From Wurfbainia villosa (lineage: Eukaryota > Streptophyta > Magnoliopsida > Zingiberales > Zingiberaceae), in contig CM045996.1 of the NCBI GenBank assembly GCA_025175895.1, positions 110,659,179 to 110,723,178 on the forward strand: a stretch of 64,000 nucleotides of DNA, read 5' to 3'. A program made the translations under genes and the position numbers. Positions 35,062 to 46,650 of this stretch are shown here, piece by piece. How positions within the stretch are numbered: the first letter of the stretch is position 1; each line of letters opens with the position of its first letter. The notes beneath the pieces were generated by a model that was not told where the DNA came from, did no database searches, and saw only the letters and a list, made by a program, of their open reading frames with translations.

Positions 35062-38000
35062 CTAATGCCAATCGCTACGGTATCCAATACCATGAGCACC
35101 AACATGACCCTCAAACTTACTTTGAGGTAATGCTTTAGTCAAAGGATCCGCTAAGTTCCTTTCAGTGGGAATTTTCTCGATTTGTATTTTGTTCCTACTG
35201 ATGATCTCTCTGATAAGATGATAGCGGCGAAGCACATGTTTGGATTATTGATGAGACCACATCAAGTTCAGAGATGAACTTCTTGATCCAAACCGCTTCC
35301 TTTGCTGCTTCCAAAGCTGCAATGTATTCTGCCTTAGTGGCAGAATCCGCTATAGTGTCTAGCTTGGAACCTTTCCAACTTATTGCGCCTCCATTCCAGG
35401 TGAATACATACCCAGACAAAGACATGGAATCATCCTTGTCTGTCTGGAGCTGGCATCCGTATACCCACATATCACCATGTACCCTTCTCCATATGTTAGG
35501 AACACATCCTTAGTTCTTCTCAAGAACTTAAGGATCGTCTTAACAGCCACCCAATGATCCATTCCTGGATCAGACTGGTATCCGCTCATGACACTCAGAG
35601 CATACGATACATCGGGCCTTGTACATAACATAGCATACATGATAGATCCTATTGCGGATGCATAGGGAATCTTACTCATGCAAATCCTCTCGTCTTCTGT
35701 GCGCGGACACATAGACTTCGAAAGGTGTACCCCATGCCGATGGGTAAGAAACCTTTCTTGGATTCCGACATGCTAAACCTCTTAGCACTTTTCGGTCTAT
35801 ATATGTAGACTGCGAAGACCAAACAACCGCTTCGATCTATCTCTATAGATCTTAATCCCGAGGATGTAGGTTGCTTCTCCTGTGTCTTTCATGGAGAATG
35901 TCTTGGATAACCAAACCTTAATCGATCAGAAGATGGACACATCGCTTCCTATAAGTAATATGTCATCGACATACAATACTAGGAACACGATCGCACTCCC
36001 ACTAACCTTCTTGTACACACAAGGTTTGCTCGATTTTGTGAGAAATCAAACTTTTGATCGTCTCATCAAAGCGGATATTCCAGGCTCTCGGATGCTTGCT
36101 TCAATCCATAAATGGATCGTCGCAATTTGCATACCTTGGTTTTATCAACCGATGTGAAACCTCAGTGTATCATATACACGTCCTCGAGCAAGTTTCCATT
36201 AAGGAAAGTTGTTTTCACATCCATCTGTCATATCTCATAATCATAATGAGCTGCTATGGCCAGGAGCATCCGAATGGATTTAAGAATAGCTACAAAGTAA
36301 TAGGTTTCGGCCATAATCAACACCTTGTTTTTGACGATATCCTTTCGCCACCAATCTAGCCTTATAGGTAATCACATTACCATCCATGTCGGTTTTCTTC
36401 TTGAAAACCCACTTGCACCCTATAGGCTTTATGCCTTCATGTGGGTCAACCAAGTTCCAAACTTGGTTTTCGTACATGGAATCCATTTCCGACTTCATGG
36501 CACCAAGCCACTTATCCCTTTCTGAACTTGTCAGCACTTCTTCATAACTGGTAGGCTCCTCATCATCAATGAGTAACACGTCGTTCGAATAGCTAACGAG
36601 AAATCCATACCTCTCAGGAATGTTGCGTGTTCTACGGATCTGAAGATGTGGTGTTACAATAGGTCCAAATGATTGCTCATCACTATGAGTTGTTGGTGAC
36701 TGCTTCAGTATCTCATTAATGTCTATTTGAGTCTCTCGAGCCTCCTCAAGCTCGACGACACTCCCACTGTTTTCTTGCAAGAGAAACTCTTTCTCTAGAA
36801 ACACAGCATGCCTTGAAACAAACACCTTTTGTTCCACAGGATGATAGAATTGGTAACCCCTTGTTTCCTTAGGGTATCCAATAAATAGACATTTATCAGA
36901 CTTAGCATCCAGTTTGTCTGATACAGTCCGCTTCACATAAGCAGGACAACCCCATATCTTCAAGTAAGATACATGAGGTTTCTTACCATTCCATATCTCA
37001 TATGGAGTAGTTGAGACTACCTTGGTAGGCATTCTGTTTAACAAGTAAACAAATTGTCGAGTGCATAACCCCAAAGGACTTGGGAAGAGTTGCATGATTC
37101 ATCATTGACTGACCATGTCCAACAAGGTCGATTCGCCTCTCGGATACACCATTATCGTGGTGTATAGGGCGGAGTCCATTGAGACAATATGTCATTGTCT
37201 CTTAGATAATCAAGAAACTCTTGACTTAAGTATTCACCACCTCGATCCGATCGAAGTATTTTAATACTTTTGTCATGTTGTTTCTCTACTTCATTTCTGA
37301 ATTCTTTGAACCTTTCAAAGGCTTGGACTTGTGTTTCATCAAGAACACATACCCAAACCATGAGTGATCATCTGAAGGTAATGAAGTAGCTATAGCCTCC
37401 TAAAGCTTGAGTTGACATAGGTCCACATACATCGATGTATTAGACCTAGTAACTCTCCCACTGCGTTCACCTTTTCCGTAAAGGTAACTTAGTCATCTTG
37501 CCTTTTAAGCATGATTCACATGTATCGTATGAATCCAATTCAACGATTCCAGACCTCCACATCGGTGTAATTCGGACATGCGTTTCTTGCTTACATGGCC
37601 AAGACGACAATGCCACATGTAGGAGTCTATTTGATTATCCTTTCGAGCACTCTTGTTGCTCGCTTCGATATTGCAAATGTCACTGGATACGTCCAACGTA
37701 TAAACACCATTGCTTAAAGTTCCTCCATAAAGAACCCCATTCAAAGTTATGTAACAACAATTGTTACTAAGCGTCAAATGGAAACCATTTCTATTTAAAC
37801 AAGAAATAGAAATGATGTTCTTTATCAACAAAGGAATATAAAGCAATTGTCCAGTTCTAAGACAAGTCTGCGAGGAGTTTCAACAAATACGTTAGATGGC
37901 GAGTCACGGCAACCTTTGCTCCATTCCCAACACGTAAATTTGACTCTCCTTGGCAGTCTTCTTCTATTCCTTAGCCCATGTATGTCATTACATATATGTG

Positions 38001-38694
38001 AGCCACACCCGATATCAAATACCCAAGTGTCTAAGGAAATAGAATGACAATCAATAAAGAAGATTTACGAAGAAGATGGGGCATCAGATGCCTTATCCTT
38101 CTTCACGGACTCAAGATAAATCTTGCACTTTCTTCAAATGGCTCTCCTTGCCATAATGATGGCAAGTTTCCTTTTGCTAGTTCTACCTTCTTAGCCCTTC
38201 TCTTCTTTCCCTTCTGCTTTGTTCCTTTGACTTCCTCTTAGAACCTTTCTTGAGGAATCAACTAACTTACCGTCCTGCTCATGCTTCTCGAGAAGACTCC
38301 ACAGTCTTGACATATTGGCGATACCACGGATGAACCTCCTAGCATCTCGGAGGTGAAGAGGGCTTTGAGACTTCAAACCTTTCGAATCTCACTTGCTCAT
38401 CAACCAACTCACAAAGATGAAGGACTACGATATGAGCATCCATATGCTCATGCGCTTCGTAGCTTGGGTTCCATCGCGGCTAGTATGATCAACTCATTTG
38501 TTGAATCACTCACATGTTTACGATAGGCCAACAATTGGTCCGAAGTTGCATTGTCACTAGGATGGGCGGTAAGAGGCGCTTCGAGGACATTTGCAAGCTT
38601 TTCAACCTTGAGAACAATTCTCAAGTTTCTAAGCCACCCATGAAGCACCAAATAATTTATTCAATCCAAAATGAACGCAAATTCAAAGACACAT
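35062..38694 (-). pseudogene. D2 gag-pol (family 2), heavily disrupted
   Basis: Near twin of D1. Gag starts at about 38694 and shares the 1-nt loss near codon 10; the knuckle keeps the shared CHHY change. Pre-integrase and integrase pieces are at 37152-37846, with DRGGEYLSQEF. RT N-terminal half is at 36280-36640 (VWNLVDPHEGIKPIGCKW), YVDD at 35962-35973. RNase H (35195-35712) has ADSATKAEYIA and breaks off after SELDVVS, with the YCDN block missing (near 35245-35252). Stop at 35062-35064. It is somewhat better kept than D1 in the RT half. Confidence 0.88.
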
Positions 38695-38697
38695 CAT

Positions 38698-39962
38698 GAT
38701 CATTCTTAGAAATACAAAATGAGCATATATGAGAAAGATGATTTTAAAATGCATCAATATACATTTATAAATCCTATTCATTTTTCGAATTTCAAAAACC
38801 CCAAAATCACTTCGGGAGATCGTAGGTCCATCTCCGAATGGGCTGATATCCATCATAGTTATGAACAACCTTGGAGAGAGTCCAACAAGCCATTCATAAC
38901 TACGACTTAGGTATCATCTATACCGATTGCATTTCCCGTATATGCAACTATCACAATGTGGTATCAACTAATTGAATGTTCACACATACATCGGGTTGTT
39001 AACACATTAACAAGTATGCATCATATGCATAGCACCCAACTTCACCTCCCTTTACATCGACCTTGGAGAGAGTCCAACAAGCCGATGCTCCAGGTTAAAG
39101 CCAACCCATTAATCAGGACATAGTTTTAATATGGTTAGAGCGCAATCAACCAATTAGCCCAGCTTGGAGAGAGTCCAACAACCAAAGCTAATGATTGACC
39201 TCTGACTCTTACCATATTAGTATTAAACTATTCCATGGTTTGAACATATTCAGGTTCGAGCCGGGCTTGGAGAGAGTCCAACAACCCAAACAAGAAACAG
39301 AACTATGGTTCTAACCATATTAATGGAAGGTGTAGGCTTTAATATTGATTAAGGGTTTTTATGTCTCATCCTCTTTGCATGCAAATAACTATTATCTACA
39401 TGGCATGGCATACATGGCATACATCTACATGTCACGACACGCATGACATAATGTTATGCATCTAATGCAATTAAATGGCATACAATTATGTCATGTATAT
39501 AATTTCCTTATATGTCATAACTATTTATGGAAATAAAATATGTTTAAGATTTGATTCTCCAAATCAAATCATAATTAAATTAGGAAACAAATTTCCAAAT
39601 CTAATCACATATTTTATTCATGGAATTATTTGATTAAGGAAAATCTATTTAGGAAACCAATTTCCTAAATCATTAAAACTACTTATGGAAATAAAATATT
39701 TTAAGATTTGATTTCCCAAATCAAATCATGATTAAATTAGGAAAAAAATTTCCAGAATCTAATCAAATATTTTATTTATGGAAAATATCAATTTCCATAA
39801 ATACTTCCAACTTTCCAAAAGTGGAAGATTTCCATAAATACTTCTAGACTTTCCAAAATTGAAAAATTTCCATAAATACTTCTAAATTTCCAAAATTTAG
39901 AAAATTTCCAGAAATACATTATGACTATCGCAAAACCATTTTACGATTATGTCGAAACACAA
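38698..39962 (-). other. D2 leader with four-hairpin array
   Basis: Same layout as the D1 leader. The hairpin core lies at 38871-38885, 39063-39077, 39164-39178 and 39267-39281 on the plus strand, with the same outer arms. AT-rich repeats at 39500-39910. No gene seen. Confidence 0.8.
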
Positions 39963-39977
39963 CTGGGCTCGATACCA
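39963..39977 (-). other. Primer binding site of D2
   Basis: Sense TGGTATCGAGCCCAG, next to LTR3; matches the D1 site apart from one base near its end. Confidence 0.7.
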
Positions 39978-39980
39978 TCA

Positions 39981-42198
39981 AGTTGGGTTTCAAGACGCGG
40001 TGTGTGTTCGATCATGTTTCGTAAACATGAGCACATCGGAAGCAATAAAAATAATAAATACTCCTATTTATTACAACACACACAACACACGCATGCTATT
40101 ACAACAAGTGTAGACATAACCGTAAATTAAAATTGCAACAAAAGGAAATTAAACTACGTTATACCTTCCGTATGACGTGTAGCGGGAACGGCATCAACCG
40201 GAACGATCCTCGTAAGAATAGTCTCTATCCGTATCCACGCCGAGCTCCTCGGGATGACTTCGCTAAGTCACGAGCTTCGTCTTCGTACGGGTTACTAGCC
40301 TCGTGTTGAAGACGACGTGATCGAGAGATGATCACGATCCGAATCCAAATTGATCCAAAACGAGTTCTCAAAACTCGCTTCTCCGAGAGGTATTCACAAC
40401 CGCTTGATTTAATCCTTCGTCCTCCACCTCAGAGGATTACCGGAGATCAAATCCCCGGTATGTTAGCCGCTGTCGGAGCACTAACCGTCGTCCAAACGAC
40501 GCTCCGACGAGAGGAGAAGAAGCTGTCCAGAAAAACTGGACAGCTTGGTGGAGGAGATAGGCGCCGGCCAACAAAGGAAGCCAAGTGCTCACCTTGATGC
40601 CAAACCTAAGGAGGATCGCCGGAACTCTTCCGGCAGCAGCTCGACGCCGGCGAGGAGGAAGGAAGCCGCCTTCTGGACGCCGGTTGGAGGAGCTATGGGC
40701 TGGGCGGCACCACAAGCTGGGCGGCAACACAAGCTGGGCGGCAACAATGTGTTGGGCGGCTAGGGTTTGGATGATTGGTTTAGTTAGGGTTTAACAATCC
40801 CTTAAGCCCACTTTTATAGAGAACTAATTCTCTTAATGGTTAATGGATCATATCCATAAAGCCCATTAACCCGCTCCATTAAGATAAGTTAAAATAAACC
40901 AAACCATGATGGTTTATTTTAAGTTAAAACGAACCGAACCAACCTTTGGTTCATTCGTTTAATATAAACCAAACCCTTTGGTTTATTCTCATCCATTGGA
41001 TTAGAACCAAACCATTTTGGTCCATCCATTATGTCTTCATAAGACACGGCCCATCCACGCTTCCATTGCGACTGAAACAATTTCATGCTCGCTTTATGTT
41101 TGGTCCAACCAAACATAGTTTCTCTCGGTCTGAGAATCCCATTCTCAAGCTCGTTTTAAATCCTTTGGATTACTCTCGTTGTGCGTGTGACCAAATAGGT
41201 TCTCGGTTTATGTTGGCCGTCTATAATTAACCATTAATTATAGAACGATCACGAGTGGCACCTAGTAGTACATCATGATCCCCAATTAACCGAAAAGATC
41301 AACGGTTGATCCAGAACTATTTCTGAAACCCTTCAGCAGCTCGAATGAATCGTGCCCCATTCCCTTCACTCATCTTATACCCACTTGGTTCAGGACATGG
41401 TCTATAGTGTCACCCCACTAGTCGACTACGCCACACCTAGCCCAAGTATCATTTCCTCGTCCTACGGATTCTAGTTACTCCACATGTATCGAAGAGTACC
41501 TTACTCTAAACATGTAATGCTTTGGCCAAAGACTTTAGTAACAATCCGACGAGAGGCCATGGGTATACATCTCCTCGCAAGGAGTGGTGAATCCTTTATA
41601 GGCTATTCAAACACCTTCGATCACTGACTTATACCCAATCATCCGGGTCCACATCTCCTCGAGATGTTTGCTTAAGATGTCAAAGCATAAGTCTCCATGA
41701 TCAAGATGACTTGAATACCGCAAGTCAAAGGAACATCGCACTTAAGCCAAGAAGAACTTCATTGACATATCTATATATGCAGAGAACCATATGAAGTCTT
41801 ACGGCTGGTCACTCCAATGAACTAGTTACCATAACTAGCATCCACGATTAACTCCGGACATCACAATGTCTCCAGCCAGTGAGAATCAGCTGCTTGGATA
41901 CACCAAGGAGTATACCTCATGCTAGTCTCGACAGAATTGATGGTGTCCAAATCCATCAATTCATCGACTAGGGATAATTCCGATACATCACAATTACACA
42001 TGTAGAGATACTCACTAGTTGTGATCCAATCACAAATTCTCTCATGCTGTGAATCGTATCGTGGACATTCAGTAAATGAGTTTAAGATCCAATCAAATAC
42101 ATAAAACATGTACACTCAAATAGTGAATCTTCATTTATCATATAAATGGTTCATACATAAGGCGATTGCCTTAGGACATCTCTCATATATTACTAACA
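39981..42198 (-). repeat. Family 2 LTR3
   Basis: 2218 bp, closest to LTR1 in length and sequence. Its first base is A (AGTTGGG), ending CTAACA. The hairpin is at 40520-40546. Outer end abuts the ATTGT duplication. Confidence 0.91.
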
Positions 42199-42203
42199 AT
42201 TGT

Positions 42204-44400
42204 TGCCAATTAACAAAATGTCATCTATGTATAGTACAAGAAATACCACTACGTTTCCGTCACATCTCTTGTATACACAAGACTCATCCGGACTTTGAAT
42301 AAATCCATAAGACTGGATTACCTCATCAAAGCGGATGTTCCAAGACCTCGAAGCTTGCTTCAATCCATAAATGGACCGATTAAGCTTACATACAAGATGC
42401 TCTTTGCCCTTCGCAATGAATCCCTCTGGTTGCTTCATATATATGTTTTCCGCAAGACTTCCATTAAGGAAAGATGTCTTGACATCCATCTGCCACACCT
42501 CATAATTCATATGAGCTGCTATGCATAAGAGAATTCGGATAGACTTAAGCATGGCTACCGGCGAAAAGGTCTCCTCATAATCGATACCCTCTTTCTGAGT
42601 ATACCCCTTTGCAACAAGCCTCGCTTTGAAGGTCTCAACCTTCCCATCTATTCCTCTCTTTCTTTTGTAGATCCACTTGCATCCAATGGTTTTTACACCA
42701 TCGGGTGATTCTACTAGCTCTCAGACCTGATTTGAATCCATAGATTCAATCTCAATATTCATTGCATTTTGCCAAGATGTTGCATCTTTATCTTGGATTG
42801 CCTCGTCATATGTCCAGGGATCAGGTTCATGTTCGCCAGGGACCAAATCAGAAGATTCTCCCATGAACATGAATCTATCAGGCTGTCTCACAACCCTCCC
42901 ACTACGATGAGGTATCACCTGTGTATCCTCTGTGACATGTTGTGCAGTGACTTGTGGTATATCCTCTTGTACCGGTGGTATTGAAGAAGTGACTTCCCCT
43001 TTTAATTCTTCAAGAACAATTTTCCTCTTAGGCTTGTGGCTCATCACATAGTCTTCCTCTAGAAATCTAGCGTTCGTGCTAACAATCGTCCTCTGATCTC
43101 TAGGACTATAAAACAAACCACCCTTCGTTCCTCTAGGATAGCCAACGAACATTCATACTTCTGTACGAGGTTCCAACTTATCAGCATCTGCCTTCATCAC
43201 ATGTGTTGGACTCTCCTATATCCGAATATGTCTTAGACTAGGCTTTCGGCCAGTCCACAATTCTGTGGGAGTAGAAGGCACTGATTTAGATGGAACCAAG
43301 TTCAGAATGTACACCGCCGTATCTAGAGCATATCCCCAGAACAAATTTGCAACTTAGAATAACTCATCATCGATCTAACCATCTCCATAAGTGTCCTATT
43401 CCTTCGCTCTGCTACACCATTCTACTGGGGTGTGCCAAGTGCAGACAATTGGGATTGAATCCCAACCTCTGATAAGTAATTCCTAAACTCTCCTAAGAGG
43501 TACTCGCCACCACGATCAGATCGTAGTGTCTTGATACTTTTACCTTGACATTTCTCCACATCATCCTTGAATTCTTTGAACTTGTCAAAGCATTCAGACT
43601 TGCAGTGCATCAGGTAAATGTATCCATATCTTGAGTAATCGTCTATAAAAGAGACGAAATACTCAAAACCACCTCTAGCATGGATAAACATAGGACCACA
43701 CAAATCAGAATGAACCAATTCTAACACATCTTTGGCTCTAAACCCCTTGGCCTTAAAAGGCCTCTTGGTCATTTTACCCTCCAAGCAAGATTCACATGTT
43801 GGGAAATCCTCCACCACTAATGAACCCAGAGGTCCTTCAGCTATCAACCTTTGAATTATGCTTAGGTTAATATGACCAAGCCTAAGATGCCAAAGATATG
43901 TTTGGTTCATCTTCGAAGGTTCTTTTCTCTTATTGGAATTAGAAGATGAGTTATTAACTTCAATTTGCATCGTGGGAGGTTTTGGTTCAAGTGTGTATAG
44001 ATTTCCTATCAATGCACCTGAACAGATAATGTCCCTATTCCTTTTTATAACAACTCTGTCATTAAAAGAAATAGAATATCCATCCATAAACAATTTAGAA
44101 ACCGAAATTAAATTCTTTCTAAATAAAGGTACATAAAGGCAATTCTTATGAACCAAAAGTTTATTTTTCTCAAAAGATAAATGAACGTCTCCCACTGCAA
44201 TAGTCGCCACCTTCGTGGCATCGCCCAAGTACACGATAATCTCCCCCTCAGTTAGTCGTCTGGTTTCCTAGAACCCCTACAAAGTATTGTAGACATGATC
44301 AGTTGCTCCTGTATCTACACACCAGGTGCCGGTAGATAACACCGCTAAACATGTTTCAATGACTTGACCAAAAGATATACCTTTGTTCTGCTTGCGGTTG
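42204..44400 (-). pseudogene. Element C pol, 5' part (protease, integrase, RT start)
   Basis: Continues the frame broken at 25744. Protease region at 44240-44350 has CVDTGATDH followed by two stops. Pre-integrase and integrase are at 43422-44234 (HLRLGHINL, CESCLEGK, FIDDYSRYG, GGEYLLGEF). A frameshift near 43200-43420 precedes 42721-43152, which encodes the linker with EPDPWTYDEAIQDKD. RT restarts at 42193-42552 with the catalytic motif as YIDD (42220-42231) in place of YVDD. The family 2 insertion follows within 20 bp of that motif. Confidence 0.9.
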
Positions 44401-44402
44401 GG

Positions 44403-45173
44403 GCAGTCCTTCTTCCAGTGTCCAGTTTGCTTACAAGTGAAGCACTTGTCTTTCTACTTCTTCACTCGTCCCTGAGTACCTCCCACTGCCTTTGCCCCAG
44501 TTTGTTTCTTCTTCTTCTTGCCTTTCGGCTTAGAAGTAGAAACCTTTTGGGTCACTATGGCATGTGCCTGAGCACTCTGACGAAATAGCCCCTCTATCGC
44601 CTGGAGTTCTGTCAGAAGCTCCGCCAATGAATACAACCTCTTATTCATGTTGTATTTCAGACAAAACTGCCCAAAACTCCTAGGTAGATACTGGAGAATG
44701 ATATCGACCTGGGTTTCCCCATCGATCTCTGCTCTGAGGACTTCCAACTCATTCAAATGAGCCATTATCTTGAGAATATGATCCCTTATGGGTGTTCCCT
44801 CGATCATGGTGGTCGTCATCAAGTTCCTCATGGCTTCTTGCCTAGCAGCCCGATTCTGGTGTCCGAAAAGCTCATTGAGATTGAGCATCATGTCATAAGT
44901 AGTGGGCATGGCTTGATGCTGATGTTGCAGTACATTTGACATAGATGCCAAAATGTAACACCGCGCCATCTCATCGGCCTTGATCCACTTCTTATAACTC
45001 TCTCTCTCCTTTTCCCTAGAATCATCTGCAGGCTTAGGAGGGTACTCTTCGAGGAGTACATATTTGTATTCCTCAGTAGTCAAGACAATGTCAAGATTCC
45101 TCTTCCAATCAACATAGTTGGGTCCAGTAAGTTTATTCTCTTTTAGTATCACAGCAAGCGGGTTGAAAGTCAT
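44403..45173 (-). pseudogene. Element C gag with CCHC knuckle, one stop
   Basis: ATG at 45173 (MTFNPLAVILKENKL), the site conserved in A. The frame is open for 239 codons and covers the whole UBN2 capsid (KADEMARCYILASMSNVLQ, AEIDGETQVDIILQYLPRSF) and a basic KKKKK linker. A TAG at 44454-44456 (TTG in A) stops it just before the knuckle CFTCKQTGHWKKDC (44403-44444), which is in frame and intact. The protease frame is also in phase with this ATG, so gag and pol were one frame. An in-frame Met at 45221 is less likely as start because B does not have it. Confidence 0.92.
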
Positions 45174-45805
45174 TTTTAAAGAAAACCTAAGAATCACATA
45201 GATCAAAACATTAGATTTCAAAAAATTATTGATTCCTCAAACAATAAAATTTTAAAATCAACCAACACCTCAAAACACTGAGAATATCGTATGCCACGAT
45301 AGTGTGGACATATACGAATTCTACATTTGTAAGAGAAGGTTTTACCCATTAATTTTACTATCTTGTCAACCTAACTTTTTGACAAGTAAAATTAATAGTT
45401 GGTTCCTCTTTGGCCCTACAAATAAAAGCAGTGACTCCGATGGGGAGGATACTTATATTTGTATCTAAGTGTTCACCATTACTCGGTACCAAGGTAATTA
45501 TCTCGGGTTATATGCCTTCCGATGGGGAAGTACACACGCTATTTAATAATTCCCTATAACGATATTCAACCTTGTGATCCGCAAACAAACTCATCCGATG
45601 GAGAGGAAGGCACTTAGAGTCGATGCGCACGTTTTTCTACATCACATGTCAAATTGTAATAGAGGCTGTGGGAATTTATAAAATATCCCTCTCCCGCTTA
45701 GTAATTTGAAATTGATGAATTTTCTAGCCTACGACATGCATATCAAACATATAATATATGAAAAATGCATAAGAGTAACCGAATCCTAAACACACAAAAC
45801 CGGAA
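45174..45805 (-). other. Element C leader with hairpins
   Basis: Family 1 hairpin set in good condition. Sense CTCC-CCATC-GGAG near 45436-45450, with arms ACAAATA/TATTTGT; CTTCC-CCATC-GGAAG near 45510-45525; and a third around CTCTCCATCGGATGAG near 45595-45610. Sequence between CTTGTCAAC and the gag start has no gene. Confidence 0.6.
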
Positions 45806-45823
45806 ACCTTGGCTCTGATACCA
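45806..45823 (-). other. Primer binding site of element C (tRNA-Met)
   Basis: Sense TGGTATCAGAGCCAAGGT, two bases from the 5' LTR. Confidence 0.9.
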
Positions 45824-45825
45824 AT

Positions 45826-46650
45826 TGTTGGGTTGATCCGTGAGGGGAAACTTCGCTTCCCACTTCAACTCAGTCGCTTGTTCATGGCGATCCCATCGAT
45901 GTCCCCGGATTAAAAATTTAATCCTAGACAAAAGGGAACACCCAAGCAACCTTGTCATCGTCGTGCTATTCGTTTAGAGTAGTCACTTGAACAAACTTGT
46001 TGTTCAAGCGACCAACCTCTATTCCATGAATAGTCGCAGAATAGATAATGTACGGATCATCATTTTTTGTGTTTATGTTCAGGATCCAAGTATTATTTAG
46101 CCACAAATAGAATATATCATGCTCATAATTGAAAAACAAATATAAACATGTAACAAATGAAAATAAAGAATCGATATACTTCTCGATCTTCTATTGTATT
46201 ACCTTCCTTTTTTCAGACGTCGTGTGGGCGACGATCTACCAAAAGTTGAAGCTCCTAGATCGCCAATCTTCCTTCTTTGCTCGTTTCGAGCAAGAGGAAG
46301 AATAGAAACAAGCCTCTTCTCCTTCTTTCAACCAACCACCAAACTCCAAGGTTGGAGCTTGCCTCCAGCCAAGGAGGAAGAGGAGAATAGGTGAATTCCA
46401 ACCAAAGCTCTAAGGGAGAACCCTAAGCCTAGGTTTTACCGGCCAAAGAGAGGGAGAGGGGCTGCTTTGGACACCGGCCAATGGCTGGAAAGTGCTGCTA
46501 GGTTGACGGCCACCTTGAGGGAAGAAGAAGAAAGGAAATACCTTCCTTATTTGGTGCCGCCAAGCCCTAAACCCTAGCCTCCAAGCCTTGCCGCCCAAAA
46601 ACCCTAATCCTATCTCTAGTTGGATTCTCGTTGTCGCCCACCCCTTGCCC
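45826..46650 (-). repeat. Element C 5' LTR, U5-side part
   Basis: Matches 22865-23688 and then stops at TTGCCC, two bases short of the TATA box, where the E/F copy is inserted. The last five bases TGCCC (46646-46650) should be the target duplication. The U3 part is outside the window. Confidence 0.92.

Larger units (their letters stand above)
25745..42198 (-). mobile_element. Family 2 Ty1/copia tandem: LTR-internal-LTR-internal-LTR
   Basis: 16,454 bp. LTR1 25745-27954, internal D1 27955-32879, LTR2 32880-35047, internal D2 35048-39980, LTR3 39981-42198, all minus. A single target duplication ATTGT flanks the whole block (25740-25744 and 42199-42203), inside the RT of element C, 17 bp from its YIDD motif. 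D1 and D2 share the same mutations: a 1-nt loss near the gag start, a Cys-to-Tyr change in the zinc knuckle, a 1-nt loss in RNase H and a larger RNase H deletion. Two separate insertions are therefore ruled out; unequal recombination within one insertion fits best. Confidence 0.93.
22865..46650 (-). mobile_element. Ty1/copia LTR retrotransposon C (family 1), doubly interrupted
   Basis: Minus-strand element. The 3' LTR is 22865-24758 and the 5' LTR starts at 45826. Its RT region was opened at 25744 by the family 2 array (25745-42198), and its 5' LTR was cut at 46650 by the E/F copy; the rest of that LTR lies outside the window. Removing the array joins 25744 to 42204 and restores the order found in A. 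Primer site and polypurine tract match A and B. Gag-pol carries several stops. Confidence 0.92.

Noticed and set aside
25745..42198. Two separate family 2 elements inserted side by side
   Set aside because: The two units share the middle LTR, share private mutations and have one target duplication for the whole block.
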